Below are positions 18,790-27,200 of a stretch of 64,000 nt of DNA, in pieces. Within the stretch, counting starts at the first letter, position 1; the number at the start of each line of letters is the position of its first letter. The position numbers were made by a program, and so were the translations under genes. The stretch comes from Tausonia pullulans (taxonomy: Eukaryota; Basidiomycota; Tremellomycetes; Cystofilobasidiales; Mrakiaceae): NCBI GenBank assembly GCA_951802195.1, contig OX637620.1, forward strand, positions 1,240,001 to 1,304,000, given 5' to 3'. Under the pieces are notes generated by a model. The model did not search any database. It was not told the origin of the DNA and saw only the letters and a program-made list of their open reading frames with translations.

Positions 18790-21700
18790 TGGTGTACAAC
18801 GATGTACAGATCGTCGCGGCGAACATCCAGAGGGTGTTCACGCGAGATCGCGCCCGCAGTCTCCTCCTCTCCCTCTATTCACGATCCAAGGCTGACATAT
18901 ACCTTCTCTCAGAAGTGGCATGCACAACACCAGATCAGGTAGCGACCTGGACAGCCGAGTGTGAAGATATGGGCTTCGGCTCGATCTTTACGGTCGGCTG
19001 CCAGACTGCCATCCTCTGGCGGCATGCCTCTCGATTCCTCCCTCCCAATACCCCTCCGACTAGGATCAGATCCATCTCCCGCTCCTCCCCCATCCTACGA
19101 ACCAACCTGACGGATGCCGTTTTTGTTATCGCCGGCGAAGCCGTCAGGGTGGCTGCAGTCTACGCCCCCTGCCGAGACAGCCAATCGAATGGCCGCTCGA
19201 CAAAGGAGTTCCTCTCTACTCTATCTCGCAAGATACCTGCCCACTCTGACATTCCTCTCCTCCTGGGCGGGGACTGGAACTGTGTGGAGGACAGCTACCT
19301 CGACGGGATGAGCCCATTTACCCAGAACGTGGGGAAGGAGGAAATGTGCCGGCTGGTCCGGGACTTTGCCCTCTCCGACCCATACCGATCCTTATACCCG
19401 CTCCAGCGCGAGTACACTAACTATACTGGCATCACGCGAGCAGATCGCCGCATCGATCGCTTCTACCTGTCCCCTCTACTCGCTAGCCGAGCCGTGCGAC
19501 AGCGCTTCCTGCCACGCCCGACCGGCCATCTCTCCTCTAGCCACAAGCCGATCGCACTCAGCCTCACCTTCCCCGGTGCAATAGAGCACGGTCCCGGATC
19601 GTACAAGATCGGAACACACCTTCTGAAGATTACCGGTTTTGTTGAGTACTTCCTCTACCACGTTCCCAAGTGGTACCAAGATGCGCTCACCGAGATCAGG
19701 GACCCCTTCGAGGCCTGGGACGAGACCAAGCTTCAGATAGCGGATCACGCGTCTGACATCTCAAGACACCTCGCCCGAATGAGCAGAGTGTCAGGCGGGG
19801 ATCCACACAGGTCGATCCTCCATGGCCACGCTCTTCGAGCCCACCTCGAACCAGCCAACACAAGCGAGTATGCCGTCAAGCAGCGACTCAAGATCGTCCG
19901 CCAGGCCGACACTATCGCAGCCCTGCGGCCACTCAACAACCCAGCGGCCGCAGCCATCGCAAACAACGAGAACATTCTAGCTACAGCACACGCCTTCTAC
20001 ACAACTCTCTATGAGACCAAGACGACGCCAGCTTCCGAGCACGCCAACGCCCTCCGATATGTCACCAACACACTCGACAACTCCCAGAGTCGGACCCTCG
20101 AGAAACCCTTCGAACTGGACGAGCTCAGGCGGGCCACGTTCCGATCGAACCGTAACAAGACACCAGGAAGTGACGGGATCCCCGTCGAGTTCTACCAGGC
20201 CACATGGGCTGCCGTCGGCCCGATCCTCCTCAGTCTGCTGAACCTCGTCCCGGAGACTGGCCTCCGATCCACCTCACAGCGCGAGGCCCATATCCATCTG
20301 ATCTTCAAGAAGAAGGGAGATCGCGATCAGATTGCCAACTATCGTCCGATCTCGCTCATCAACGTTGACGCTCGCATCTTCTCCCTTGCCATCAACAGCC
20401 GCCTGCTCACCGTCGTGGACACTCTCATCGACGGGGACCAGACAGGCTTCCTCCCTGGCCGCGACTCGGGTCGCAACATCTCCTCTCTCCAGCTCGCCAT
20501 TGACGACGAAGACCTTTTACCTGGCGTCCTCGCCCAAGTCGACTTTGAGAAGGCATACGACAGAGTGTCGCACGACTTTGTTGGCCCCTGCCTCCGCCAC
20601 ATGGGGTTCGGTCCGCGCGCCGCCGCGTGGATCACCTCAACGATGACCTCCCAGACAGCTCGCCTCATGATCAACGGATGGATGGGCCAAGCCATCGACA
20701 TCCGGTCTGGTGTCCGACAGGGCGATCCCGCAGCACCGACGATCTTCGCCCTCCTCCTGGAGCCGCTGGCATGTATGCTCCGCCATCGCCTCCCACCGGC
20801 CAATCCACCCCCTCTACATGAGCGGAAGGTCCTTCTCTTTGCAGACGATCTCAGTATCCGGTGTCGGACTTGGTCGGAGGTCGATGAGGCGACGGTCTGC
20901 CTCCGAGAGTACGAGAAAGCCGCAGCAAGCAAGCTGAACTACCAGAAATCACTCCTGTATCCTCTAGGGTCATGCCGGACGGATGCGCCTACGATGTACC
21001 ACGAATGGCGCGTCCAAACGCTTTCATTCGACTTCCTCGGCGTTCCATGCGGTCGCACGGTCAACGGTCCTGCTTGCTGGCGAGATGTCATCGGCAAGCT
21101 GAAGGCTCGTCTTGCTCGCATCCCGCTGCACGACCTCCCTCTCCTTGCGCGATGCAACGTCATCAACCAGTACATCTACTCGAAGATCATATACCTGGAC
21201 CGCTTCCTGCCGTGCCCAGACGATATCCTGGCAGACCTCGAGGCAACGGCCTACAAGTCCCTCTACCGATCGAAACACCATGACGTCAGCAGGGAGCGTC
21301 TGGAAACCCCTCGAGACCTCGGCGGCTTCGGCTTCACGCCACTCCGATTCCGGCTCATCAAAGCGCGCGCCCAGTGGGCTGGCGATGTGCTCTTCCGACC
21401 GGAGCTTCCCGCATCGATCCGTATTCGCAAGCGGATCATCCATACCATGAGCCTCGACCCAGGGGCTTATAGAATGCTGACTCGCACCATCTTCAGGGAT
21501 GGAGAGTTCATCAGAGGACCTCGGCCCGCCAATTTCAGCTGGGTAGGCGTATTCCTTTCCCCAGTGGAAGGTCAATGGTTCTTCCCAGCCGCCTGGTGGA
21601 ATGCCATCACAACGCTCCAAGGAGCTCTCCCTGCACGATGGCAGGCTTACCTCCGGGCATGGTTCGAAGAAATCAGCTTTGACATGAGCTACTGGAATCA

Positions 21701-22463
21701 AAACCGCTGGAGGAACACTGTCCACTGGATGTCTACGTTCGGTACAGATAGCCAGTTGCGGCTGGGTCTCCACCCTATCCACACAAACCTTGGCCGGCTG
21801 AACGTTCCTCGTGAGCCCCACGGCGCACACAGTCGTACTCTAGCCAACCGCGGCCTCATCACCCCAAAGGGCTGGCAGGACCACTTCCCGGCGCTTACCA
21901 ACATCGATTGGAAGCGTCAGTGGTGCTTGCTCAAGGCCGTGTCCCGAGCGTCGCCCGAAGACGTCGACTTGGCCCACCGCTTCTCGCTGTACAGTCTCCA
22001 CCCAGGAAAGCATACTGCTGCGGCATTCCTCGCCGACGGAACCGCTACGCCGCACAACAGTTCCAAGCGATGTGCGCTGTGCCTGACGGCCCCCGTGGAG
22101 TCCTTCTTCCACCTCTTCGACGAGCCGTGTCCCGTCGTGCGCGCTATCTGGTCGGCTGCGGCAGCGCGTGCCTCTCCTTCACTCCCCTCCCAACCCCCCT
22201 CCCTCCAGACGCTTGTCTGCCCGACACCGTCGCCGCCGAGGGCGGTCTTCCTCTCCCACTGCATCTTTGTAGCCCGGACATGGCGATTCGCCCGGAGGCG
22301 GAGGTACAGCAAGATCGCAGCCCTCGATCCTGTCACGGACGAGGAGATCCGCAAGATCGCGTCTATGATCCGGCAGACACACTGGCAGTCGAGCACGAGG
22401 TGGATGGCTGGCAGTGGCCAGATGGCTGGTCCTTCTGTCGGTGCCGCCAATGATCCCGGGTGA
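18789..22463 (+). CDS. LINE ORF2 protein (APE endonuclease and reverse transcriptase)
   Basis: 1224 aa, single exon. Endonuclease region (1 to about 240): NIQR, LLSEV, GGDWNCVEDS and RRIDRFYLS match the APE fold. At the last motif it has SSSHKP where related nucleases have SDH, so the usual Asp before the His is Ser. RT region (about 440-740): TPGSDGIPVEFYQ, IANYRPISL, ALAQVDFEKAYDRV-like block (VDFEKAYDRVSHDF), GVRQGDPAAPTIFALLLEPL and the catalytic FADDLS. The thumb-like part has FDFLGVPCGRT. Near the C-terminus is CALCLTAPVESFFHLFDEPC, a C-X2-C..H..C motif common in LINE ORF2 proteins. It acts in target-primed reverse transcription in the nucleus. All RT motifs are intact. Confidence 0.92.
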   Translation: MVYNDVQIVAANIQRVFTRDRARSLLLSLYSRSKADIYLLSEVACTTPDQVATWTAECEDMGFGSIFTVGCQTAILWRHASRFLPPNTPPTRIRSISRSSPILRTNLTDAVFVIAGEAVRVAAVYAPCRDSQSNGRSTKEFLSTLSRKIPAHSDIPLLLGGDWNCVEDSYLDGMSPFTQNVGKEEMCRLVRDFALSDPYRSLYPLQREYTNYTGITRADRRIDRFYLSPLLASRAVRQRFLPRPTGHLSSSHKPIALSLTFPGAIEHGPGSYKIGTHLLKITGFVEYFLYHVPKWYQDALTEIRDPFEAWDETKLQIADHASDISRHLARMSRVSGGDPHRSILHGHALRAHLEPANTSEYAVKQRLKIVRQADTIAALRPLNNPAAAAIANNENILATAHAFYTTLYETKTTPASEHANALRYVTNTLDNSQSRTLEKPFELDELRRATFRSNRNKTPGSDGIPVEFYQATWAAVGPILLSLLNLVPETGLRSTSQREAHIHLIFKKKGDRDQIANYRPISLINVDARIFSLAINSRLLTVVDTLIDGDQTGFLPGRDSGRNISSLQLAIDDEDLLPGVLAQVDFEKAYDRVSHDFVGPCLRHMGFGPRAAAWITSTMTSQTARLMINGWMGQAIDIRSGVRQGDPAAPTIFALLLEPLACMLRHRLPPANPPPLHERKVLLFADDLSIRCRTWSEVDEATVCLREYEKAAASKLNYQKSLLYPLGSCRTDAPTMYHEWRVQTLSFDFLGVPCGRTVNGPACWRDVIGKLKARLARIPLHDLPLLARCNVINQYIYSKIIYLDRFLPCPDDILADLEATAYKSLYRSKHHDVSRERLETPRDLGGFGFTPLRFRLIKARAQWAGDVLFRPELPASIRIRKRIIHTMSLDPGAYRMLTRTIFRDGEFIRGPRPANFSWVGVFLSPVEGQWFFPAAWWNAITTLQGALPARWQAYLRAWFEEISFDMSYWNQNRWRNTVHWMSTFGTDSQLRLGLHPIHTNLGRLNVPREPHGAHSRTLANRGLITPKGWQDHFPALTNIDWKRQWCLLKAVSRASPEDVDLAHRFSLYSLHPGKHTAAAFLADGTATPHNSSKRCALCLTAPVESFFHLFDEPCPVVRAIWSAAAARASPSLPSQPPSLQTLVCPTPSPPRAVFLSHCIFVARTWRFARRRRYSKIAALDPVTDEEIRKIASMIRQTHWQSSTRWMAGSGQMAGPSVGAANDPG

Positions 22464-22701
22464 AAAACAGGTCAGGGGTGGGGAATTATGGCTGGTGGTC
22501 CATAGCCAATGCTTTGTGTATCTGGTCATCTTAATATCTTACCTTTTCTAATGGGCCTATGTCCATAACCCATCTTTTGTTTTCCTTCCATCCCTACTTT
22601 CATTTTCGCTTTCCTTCTATCTAGCTACAAATCACCATCTCTCATAGGGTTACCTCGTTCTCTACGTATAACTCATGACTTAAAAATAAATAAATAAAAA
22701 A

Positions 22702-22827
22702 TCTCTGTCATCTCCAATCAACGCTCTTTTCCATGGACATTTTACCTCTTCTTATGGGCCTATGCCCATAATCCTTCTTTTTGCTTTCCTTCCACCTCTA
22801 CTTTCATCTTCGCTATCGATTATAGGG
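22702..22827 (+). repeat. Inverted repeat arm, LINE-type 3' UTR
   Basis: Nearly identical to the reverse complement of 23194-23316. Starts TCTCTGTCATCTCCAATC right after the full element's A-rich tail and ends at CGCTATCGATTATAGG. The spacer between arms is about 366 bp, so the arms could form a long hairpin. Confidence 0.85.
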
Positions 22828-23139
22828 GCACCTCGTCCTTGCGCCTCAAATATTGGCTCTGCAGCTGCTCCTGCATTTTCTGCCGAGGCCATCGTGCCGG
22901 CCCCCCAGGACACGGCCGGGGACAAGACCAAGTCCACGTTACCCTCTTTCGCATACTCGACCGTCTCGTCAGATCGACGAGAGGAGATCCATTACGGTAT
23001 TCGCTCGACGGCCAGCCCCCTAGGGCATCTCGACCCGGCCATCACGAGCGACAACGCCTCAAGATCGTCCAATAGGCCGACACTATCGACGTCCTCCGCT
23101 CCGTATATTTTGATCTTGATTTATAATCACACCATGTTT

Positions 23140-23190
23140 TGTACGTAGAGGACATGTGTACATAGAGGACGTGTACGTTGAGGACGAAGT
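23140..23190. repeat. Short tandem repeats of about 16 bp
   Basis: Three imperfect units, GTACGTAGAGGACATGT, GTACATAGAGGACGT and GTACGTTGAGGACGAAGT. The reverse complement resembles the CCTCGTTCTCTACGTA block at the end of LINE 3' UTRs, so it may be an expanded tail sequence. Confidence 0.6.
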
Positions 23191-23193
23191 ACT

Positions 23194-23316
23194 CCTATAA
23201 TCGATAGCGAAGATGAAAGTAGAGGTGGAAGGAAAGCAAAAAGAAGGGTTATGGGCATAGGCCCATTATAAGAGGTAAAATGTCCATGGAAAAGAGCGTT
23301 GATTGGAGATGACAGA
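23194..23316 (-). repeat. Inverted repeat arm, LINE-type 3' UTR (second arm)
   Basis: Reverse complement of 22702-22827 with only a few differences (for example a 3-bp length difference). It lies between the LINE 5' fragment at 23352-23410 and the tandem tail repeats. Confidence 0.85.
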
Positions 23317-23351
23317 GAACGGTCCTTCTTTCACCCTGTGCGGTCTGGTCC

Positions 23352-23410
23352 GAGAAGGAGCCATCGCAGTCGTCGATCTCCCTCTCTTCCGAGTCAAGAT
23401 CCGGCGTGTA
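23352..23410 (-). repeat. Inverted copy of the LINE 5' end
   Basis: Reverse complement is identical to 16806-16864. Together with the adjacent tRNA it makes a 132-bp inverted repeat (16733-16864 against 23352-23483). Confidence 0.9.
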
Positions 23411-23483
23411 GATCCTTTAGCTCAGTTGGTTAGAGCACCAGATTCCAAATCTGGGGGTCAACGGTTCAAATCCGTTAAGGGTC
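23411..23483 (+). tRNA. tRNA-Trp (CCA), copy 3, joined to the inverted LINE 5' end
   Basis: Identical 73 bases to the other two copies, anticodon CCA, intact A and B boxes, TTTT terminator 5 bases after the acceptor end. Its 3' flank (TATTCTTTTG) differs from copies 1 and 2 beyond the first base or two, while its 5' flank is the same LINE 5' sequence as copy 2. Confidence 0.95.
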
Positions 23484-23862
23484 TATTCTTTTGTGTTCTA
23501 TCGAACATCCATATCCCTCGTTGCCCTTGAGAGCAAACGCTGTTTGGTTGGTGGTGGGTGGACGGACTGGCGTGCGCGGGGGTGCGGTGGATGGATCAGC
23601 ACAATCTCTTGCGGATACCGTGCTAGTCAAGCACTCCGTCGCTAAAGACGGCCTTCTTGTCTGATGTAGGAAGTCGTTTATGAGGAAGAGACAAAGCAGA
23701 GCTCATCAGGGATTCTCATAGCATCGTAAACAGCTTGCCGAGCAACGAAGTCGAGCGAAAGATGTGCGCATTTGCCTTTGACGGTCTTCGCCGGCCATCC
23801 TCTTCCCTTCTCTCGATCCGAGCGACCATCATCCGCTCATCTCCCCTCGCCCTACCGACAAG
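23484..23862. other. Intergenic space between tRNA-Trp copy 3 and the next gene
   Basis: 379 bp with no gene-like ORF, repeat or clear promoter motif. It separates the repeat island from the gene-dense right part. Confidence 0.5.
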
Positions 23863-24514
23863 ATGCCCGCCAAAGACGAGACCTCCCCACTCCTTCAAAG
23901 AAATGCCCCTGAGCCCTCCCCCACCGCCCACCACCACCTCGCCTCGCCCTCGGTCCCGCCGTTCCCCGCTTCGCGGTCGCCCACGTCATCTAGTAGCGGG
24001 AGCAGCTCACTCACTGTTCGGCCGGCACCACTTGTACCACCACCGATGTCAGAATTGGGATTGGGAGCGAGGGTGCTGGAGGAGGGCCGCCCGGAAGGGC
24101 AAGAGAGGAAGCCGCAGGGGCTGCCGCAGGTCTCGCGAGAGGTGTGTTCATTGTCAGGGCGGGGCTGATCCAAGGAAAGTAACGGGGAGGTGGCTGACTT
24201 GAGTTGGCCTTGCTACCTTTCAGTGTCTCATCAGTGAGATCAAGTGCTACGGCAAGCGTGAGTCCCTCCTGTTGGCAGCCGCGAAGACGCGACGACCTCG
24301 ACGGCTGCGAGCAACAACGTCATCATCAGATGAATGACAGCTCGATCTCTATCCCAACTATCCGCCCAACGCTGAGATCCTGGATGCCCACACAGACATA
24401 CTTCCCGTCTTCATCGTCAACTTTGTCCTCCTAGGCCTCGGCCTCGCATGGTACTTCTCCGTCATATCGCGAAGTCGCCGCCACGACGCTGCCGATAGAC
24501 CGGGGGCGTCCTGA
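23863..24514 (+). CDS. Unidentified small membrane protein (splice model incomplete)
   Basis: Exon 1 starts at 23863 (MPAKDETSPLLQRNAPEPS) and is Ser/Pro-rich up to a donor near 24141. The last exon, about 24331-24514, encodes YPNYPPNAEILDAHTD, then a hydrophobic segment (LPVFIVNFVLLGLGLAWYF) and a short basic tail. A small exon at about 24225-24258 lies between them. The obvious donor and acceptor choices leave the frame off by one: exon 1 with GAG then GTGTGT gives phase 0, while the last exon needs an extra shift. An unusual donor (GTGTTC, two bases further) would solve it. The ETSPLL start resembles di-leucine-type vacuolar sorting signals, which is only a suggestion. I do not recognise the family. 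It is convergent with the next gene, 74 bp away. Confidence 0.5.
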
Positions 24515-24588
24515 GCAGGATGGCGGACCCCTTTCTTTTTCCTTTTCTTCCTTGTTCTAGAAACTCTATGTGTGCCTCTGGAATGAGC

Positions 24589-25622
24589 TCATGATGATGT
24601 TGGCGTCGAAGACGCCCCGCCAGTAGATGGCGGCTGGTCGTCGATCTGACGCTCACGCCGGGCGACGTGGTCAAAGTTTCGTCGTGGGAGGATCGGGTCT
24701 CGCCAGTATGCCTGAAGAGAGGGCCTGTCAGGAATGGCCCGACGTGTGACAGAGAAATGGGATCTCCTGCCCTGCGCGCTCTTGGACTCACCACCGCTTT
24801 CTCCTGCCCATTGACTACCACCGTGTTCGCATAATCCGCATCGACTGTGTTCACCCACCTCCCCAATCGCTCTAGCACCTCGACATCGATGTTAAACTCC
24901 TCGCAGAGCGCAAAGACTTCGTCGGGCGTGCGGGCGTACTTGCGTCGGCTCAGAAGCTGGAGGAGCTCCCCGGCTTCGAGGCGGTTCTTGGGGCGTTGGG
25001 AGGCACCGAGCTCGGCCGAGATGGCAGCGGTGTCGCGTTTGCGCTGCTGGAGGAGGTCGACGAAAGCGTTGTTCTGAGGGGAGGGGAGGGGCGAGGAAAT
25101 GAAGAGGAGCGGGCAGGGCATAAGAGAATGCTTGGGATCAGCCCGGAGAAGCGAGCAAGAGCGAGTGCCCAACGCACCTGCTTGAAGGCATGCTGCGACC
25201 TGGGGACAGTGACCTGGCCTAATGCCGAAAGAGATGAAAGGAAATCTGGGTCCCGGCCTCCATCACGCTCGATGGCTGTGAATGAGAAGAGCGAAGCGAG
25301 GTAAGGGGTATTGAGAGATCAGTCGAGCCTTCGTCTTGCCCCTTGGTCGACACGCCGGCTCTGGTGGACACTTACCGTCCGTCTTGGACTCAGCCGCGAA
25401 AGGGGCCTGCCTCTGACTCCCAACGGGCGAAGTAGGATCCGTTGCTGGCGTCGGCGGGGAGATGGAGGAGGAGGGCGACGCATATGATGAAGGAGGCGGC
25501 GACGGCCGGGCTGGGAACGACGTCGGCGGGGGTGTGAACTTGACCCTCTCTGCAGCGGACGGAGTAGTTGGGAAACGCTTAGCTGCTGCGCCGGCAGCGG
25601 ACTTAGAGGCGGAGGAGCCCAT
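24589..25622 (-). CDS. Unidentified protein with N-myristoylation-like start
   Basis: Four exons: 25622-25376, 25275-25178, 25073-24792 and 24711-24589, giving 249 aa. It begins MGSSASKSAAG, with Gly at position 2 and Ser at position 6, a typical N-myristoylation context, so membrane anchoring is likely. Residues 20-80 are Pro/Ser-rich. The conserved-looking core follows: NAFVDLLQQRKRDTAAISAE, RPKNRLEAGELLQLLSRRKY, TPDEVFALCEEFNIDVEVLE, then AYWRDPILPRRNFD. The core is mostly helical by composition. The family is unknown to me. It is divergent from MDM12 with only 154 bp between start codons, so the two may be co-regulated. Confidence 0.75.
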
Positions 25623-25776
25623 GCTGAGAGGTTGCGGGTGATGACGATGGATCAATGATGGAGGTCGGGAGAGGCCGCTGCTCTCTCAACTGCCCGCGAC
25701 TCCTGTCACGTCGATTTCTCGCGTCGCTGTCTCCTTGCCTCCCAACGTCCACCTCTCCTACACACCCAGGGCCGCC
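25623..25776. promoter_or_regulatory. Short divergent promoter shared with MDM12
   Basis: 154 bp between start codons of the MGSSASK protein (minus) and MDM12 (plus). Both promoters must overlap here. No TATA box seen. Confidence 0.5.
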
Positions 25777-27057
25777 ATGTCGGTTGATATTGACTACTCC
25801 CTCCTTTCCAACGAGGCTCTTGTCAGCTCGCTCCTCGTCGCTCTCAACTCGACGCTCGCCAAGGCCAAGCGGCCCTCGTTCCTCGGCCCTATCAGCCTCA
25901 CTTCCTTCGATTTTGGCACTGAGGAGCCCGATGTCGAGATTGTCGGCATTCGCGACGTCTACCGTGACTTTGTCGAGGCTGAGGAGGACCACGAGGAGGA
26001 CGAAGACTACAGTGGCGTCGGCGGGGGCAGCGAGAGCGGCGAAGAGGCCGCTTCGTCATCGGCCTTCCACCCAATGCCAGGCCGGAGCGGAGGGACGATG
26101 GACGACCCCCGTCACCGGCGCGGGGAATGGGGTCGGTCGGCATCACCGAGACCGTGGTCGAGCGAGCGAGATGACGGGGAGGACGAACGACGGTCGCTGT
26201 CGCTCCAGGGCTACTACCGTCCAAGCGCGTCCTCAGCGGCCTCGTTCACCGGCGCGCTTCCACCAGGCTTTCCCTCTCGAGCTGCGTTTGGCTCGCCCCT
26301 CTACCATGCCAGCCCGTTGAGCTCACGGGTCGGCCTTGGGTCGGCCTTCCACTCGCCCTTACCCACGCCGCACCTATCTCGGCACCCGTCGTTCGACTCG
26401 ACTCCGCCGCGGGCCCACTCGTCGTCGTCCCTCCACCACTATCCGCGCGCCTCCCCTGACGTCGGAGGAGGGGGCGGCGGCGAAGGAGGCTGGGAAGGGA
26501 ACGGTTCATCCTCCTCTCCACCGACATCTTCCTTGCCCTCGTCGTCGTCGGGCCCTCCGTCTCTTCAGTTGCATCTCCAAGTCCACCACCCGTCTAACAT
26601 CCGCCTCACACTCACCACGACGCTTCTCATCAACCACCCGTCGCCGGCGTTCATGACCCTCCCTCTCACGCTCACCGTTACTCGGCTCGAGCTCGACTTC
26701 CACCTCGTTGTCGCCTTCCAGTCTGCGGCCGAGACGGCGTCGCCCTCCCGGCCAAGTACCGGGTCGCGCGTCCATCTCTCGATCCTCGACGAGTTCGACC
26801 CGTATGGACCCGTCCTGCCGAGGGGCGCGAGCAACTCGACTCGGGTAAGAGGTTGGGACGGCGAGGGGAAGCCTCCGCCGATTGGACAAAGAATCATCCC
26901 GAACTTGGAGATTGAGAGCTCCATCGGGACCGATGGCGAGCACGTCCTGAGGAACGTCGCCAAGGTCGAGCGTTTCGTCCTCGATCTCTTGCGGGAGACG
27001 ATCGTCAACGAGCTCGTGTACCCAAACTTTCACTCGATTTGCCTGGGAGGGTCTTGA
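25777..27057 (+). CDS. MDM12: Mdm12, ERMES complex subunit (SMP domain)
   Basis: 426 aa, one uninterrupted exon, unusual in this intron-dense window. Mdm12 is part of the ER-mitochondria encounter structure (with Mmm1, Mdm10 and Mdm34) and its SMP domain carries phospholipids. Diagnostic parts are the N-terminus MSVDIDYSLLSNEALVSSLL, LGPISLTSFDFGTEEPDVEI, DVYRDFVE, a Ser/Gly/acidic disordered insert (about 70-265), SLQLHLQVHHPSNIRLTLTT, and the C-terminal IPNLEIESSIG, VERFVLDLLRETIVNELVYP. The ATG chosen begins the conserved M-S-V-D-I-D. Confidence 0.93.
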   Translation: MSVDIDYSLLSNEALVSSLLVALNSTLAKAKRPSFLGPISLTSFDFGTEEPDVEIVGIRDVYRDFVEAEEDHEEDEDYSGVGGGSESGEEAASSSAFHPMPGRSGGTMDDPRHRRGEWGRSASPRPWSSERDDGEDERRSLSLQGYYRPSASSAASFTGALPPGFPSRAAFGSPLYHASPLSSRVGLGSAFHSPLPTPHLSRHPSFDSTPPRAHSSSSLHHYPRASPDVGGGGGGEGGWEGNGSSSSPPTSSLPSSSSGPPSLQLHLQVHHPSNIRLTLTTTLLINHPSPAFMTLPLTLTVTRLELDFHLVVAFQSAAETASPSRPSTGSRVHLSILDEFDPYGPVLPRGASNSTRVRGWDGEGKPPPIGQRIIPNLEIESSIGTDGEHVLRNVAKVERFVLDLLRETIVNELVYPNFHSICLGGS

Positions 27058-27200
27058 TGATGTCTCATAGAGCCTGACTGTGTAACAACGAAAGTAAATG
27101 AGAGCAGCGTGCGTCCTTAAGACGAGACAGACAGATGGAACAGGAAACCAGCGCTTTTGGCCGATGCCGCCTGTTTCCTTCTCACGTCCATTAGCCCGTC

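Larger units (their letters stand above)
16806..22701 (+). mobile_element. Apparently complete non-LTR retrotransposon (LINE) next to tRNA-Trp
   Basis: A 46-bp 5' leader, ORF1, ORF2 and a 3' UTR of about 240 bp ending in an A/T-rich tail (TAAATAAATAAAAAA). Both ORFs are open over their full length, so the copy looks recent. ORF2 has an N-terminal APE-type endonuclease, a reverse transcriptase and a C-terminal CCHC-type motif, with no RNase H seen; ORF1 has two zinc knuckles. This order and the RT motifs resemble the L1/Tx1-like group, which includes target-specific elements, but a tree would be needed to place it. Fragments A and B and the inverted relic share its 3' or 5' ends. Its left edge abuts tRNA-Trp copy 2 exactly. 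Confidence 0.9.
22702..23410. mobile_element. Composite degenerate LINE relic with inverted ends
   Basis: Reading the minus strand from 23410: 59 bases identical to the full element's 5' end (16806-16864, including the ORF1 start), then a jump to a 3' UTR-like block (23316-23194). The same block occurs inverted at 22702-22827. Between them, about 22960-23090 on the plus strand resembles ORF2 around 19800-19930 (shared CTCAAGATCGTCC and GGCCGACACTATCG), but it is diverged and interrupted. It is an internally deleted, rearranged family member, not a working element. Confidence 0.75.

Noticed and set aside
22702-23316. Inverted repeat as terminal repeats of a DNA transposon
   Set aside because: The arms match LINE 3' UTR sequence, and no transposase lies between them.
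15611-23483. Repeats as LTRs of a retrovirus-like element
   Set aside because: No direct long terminal repeats, integrase, protease or RNase H; ORF2 has an APE nuclease and the element has an A-rich tail, so it is a LINE.
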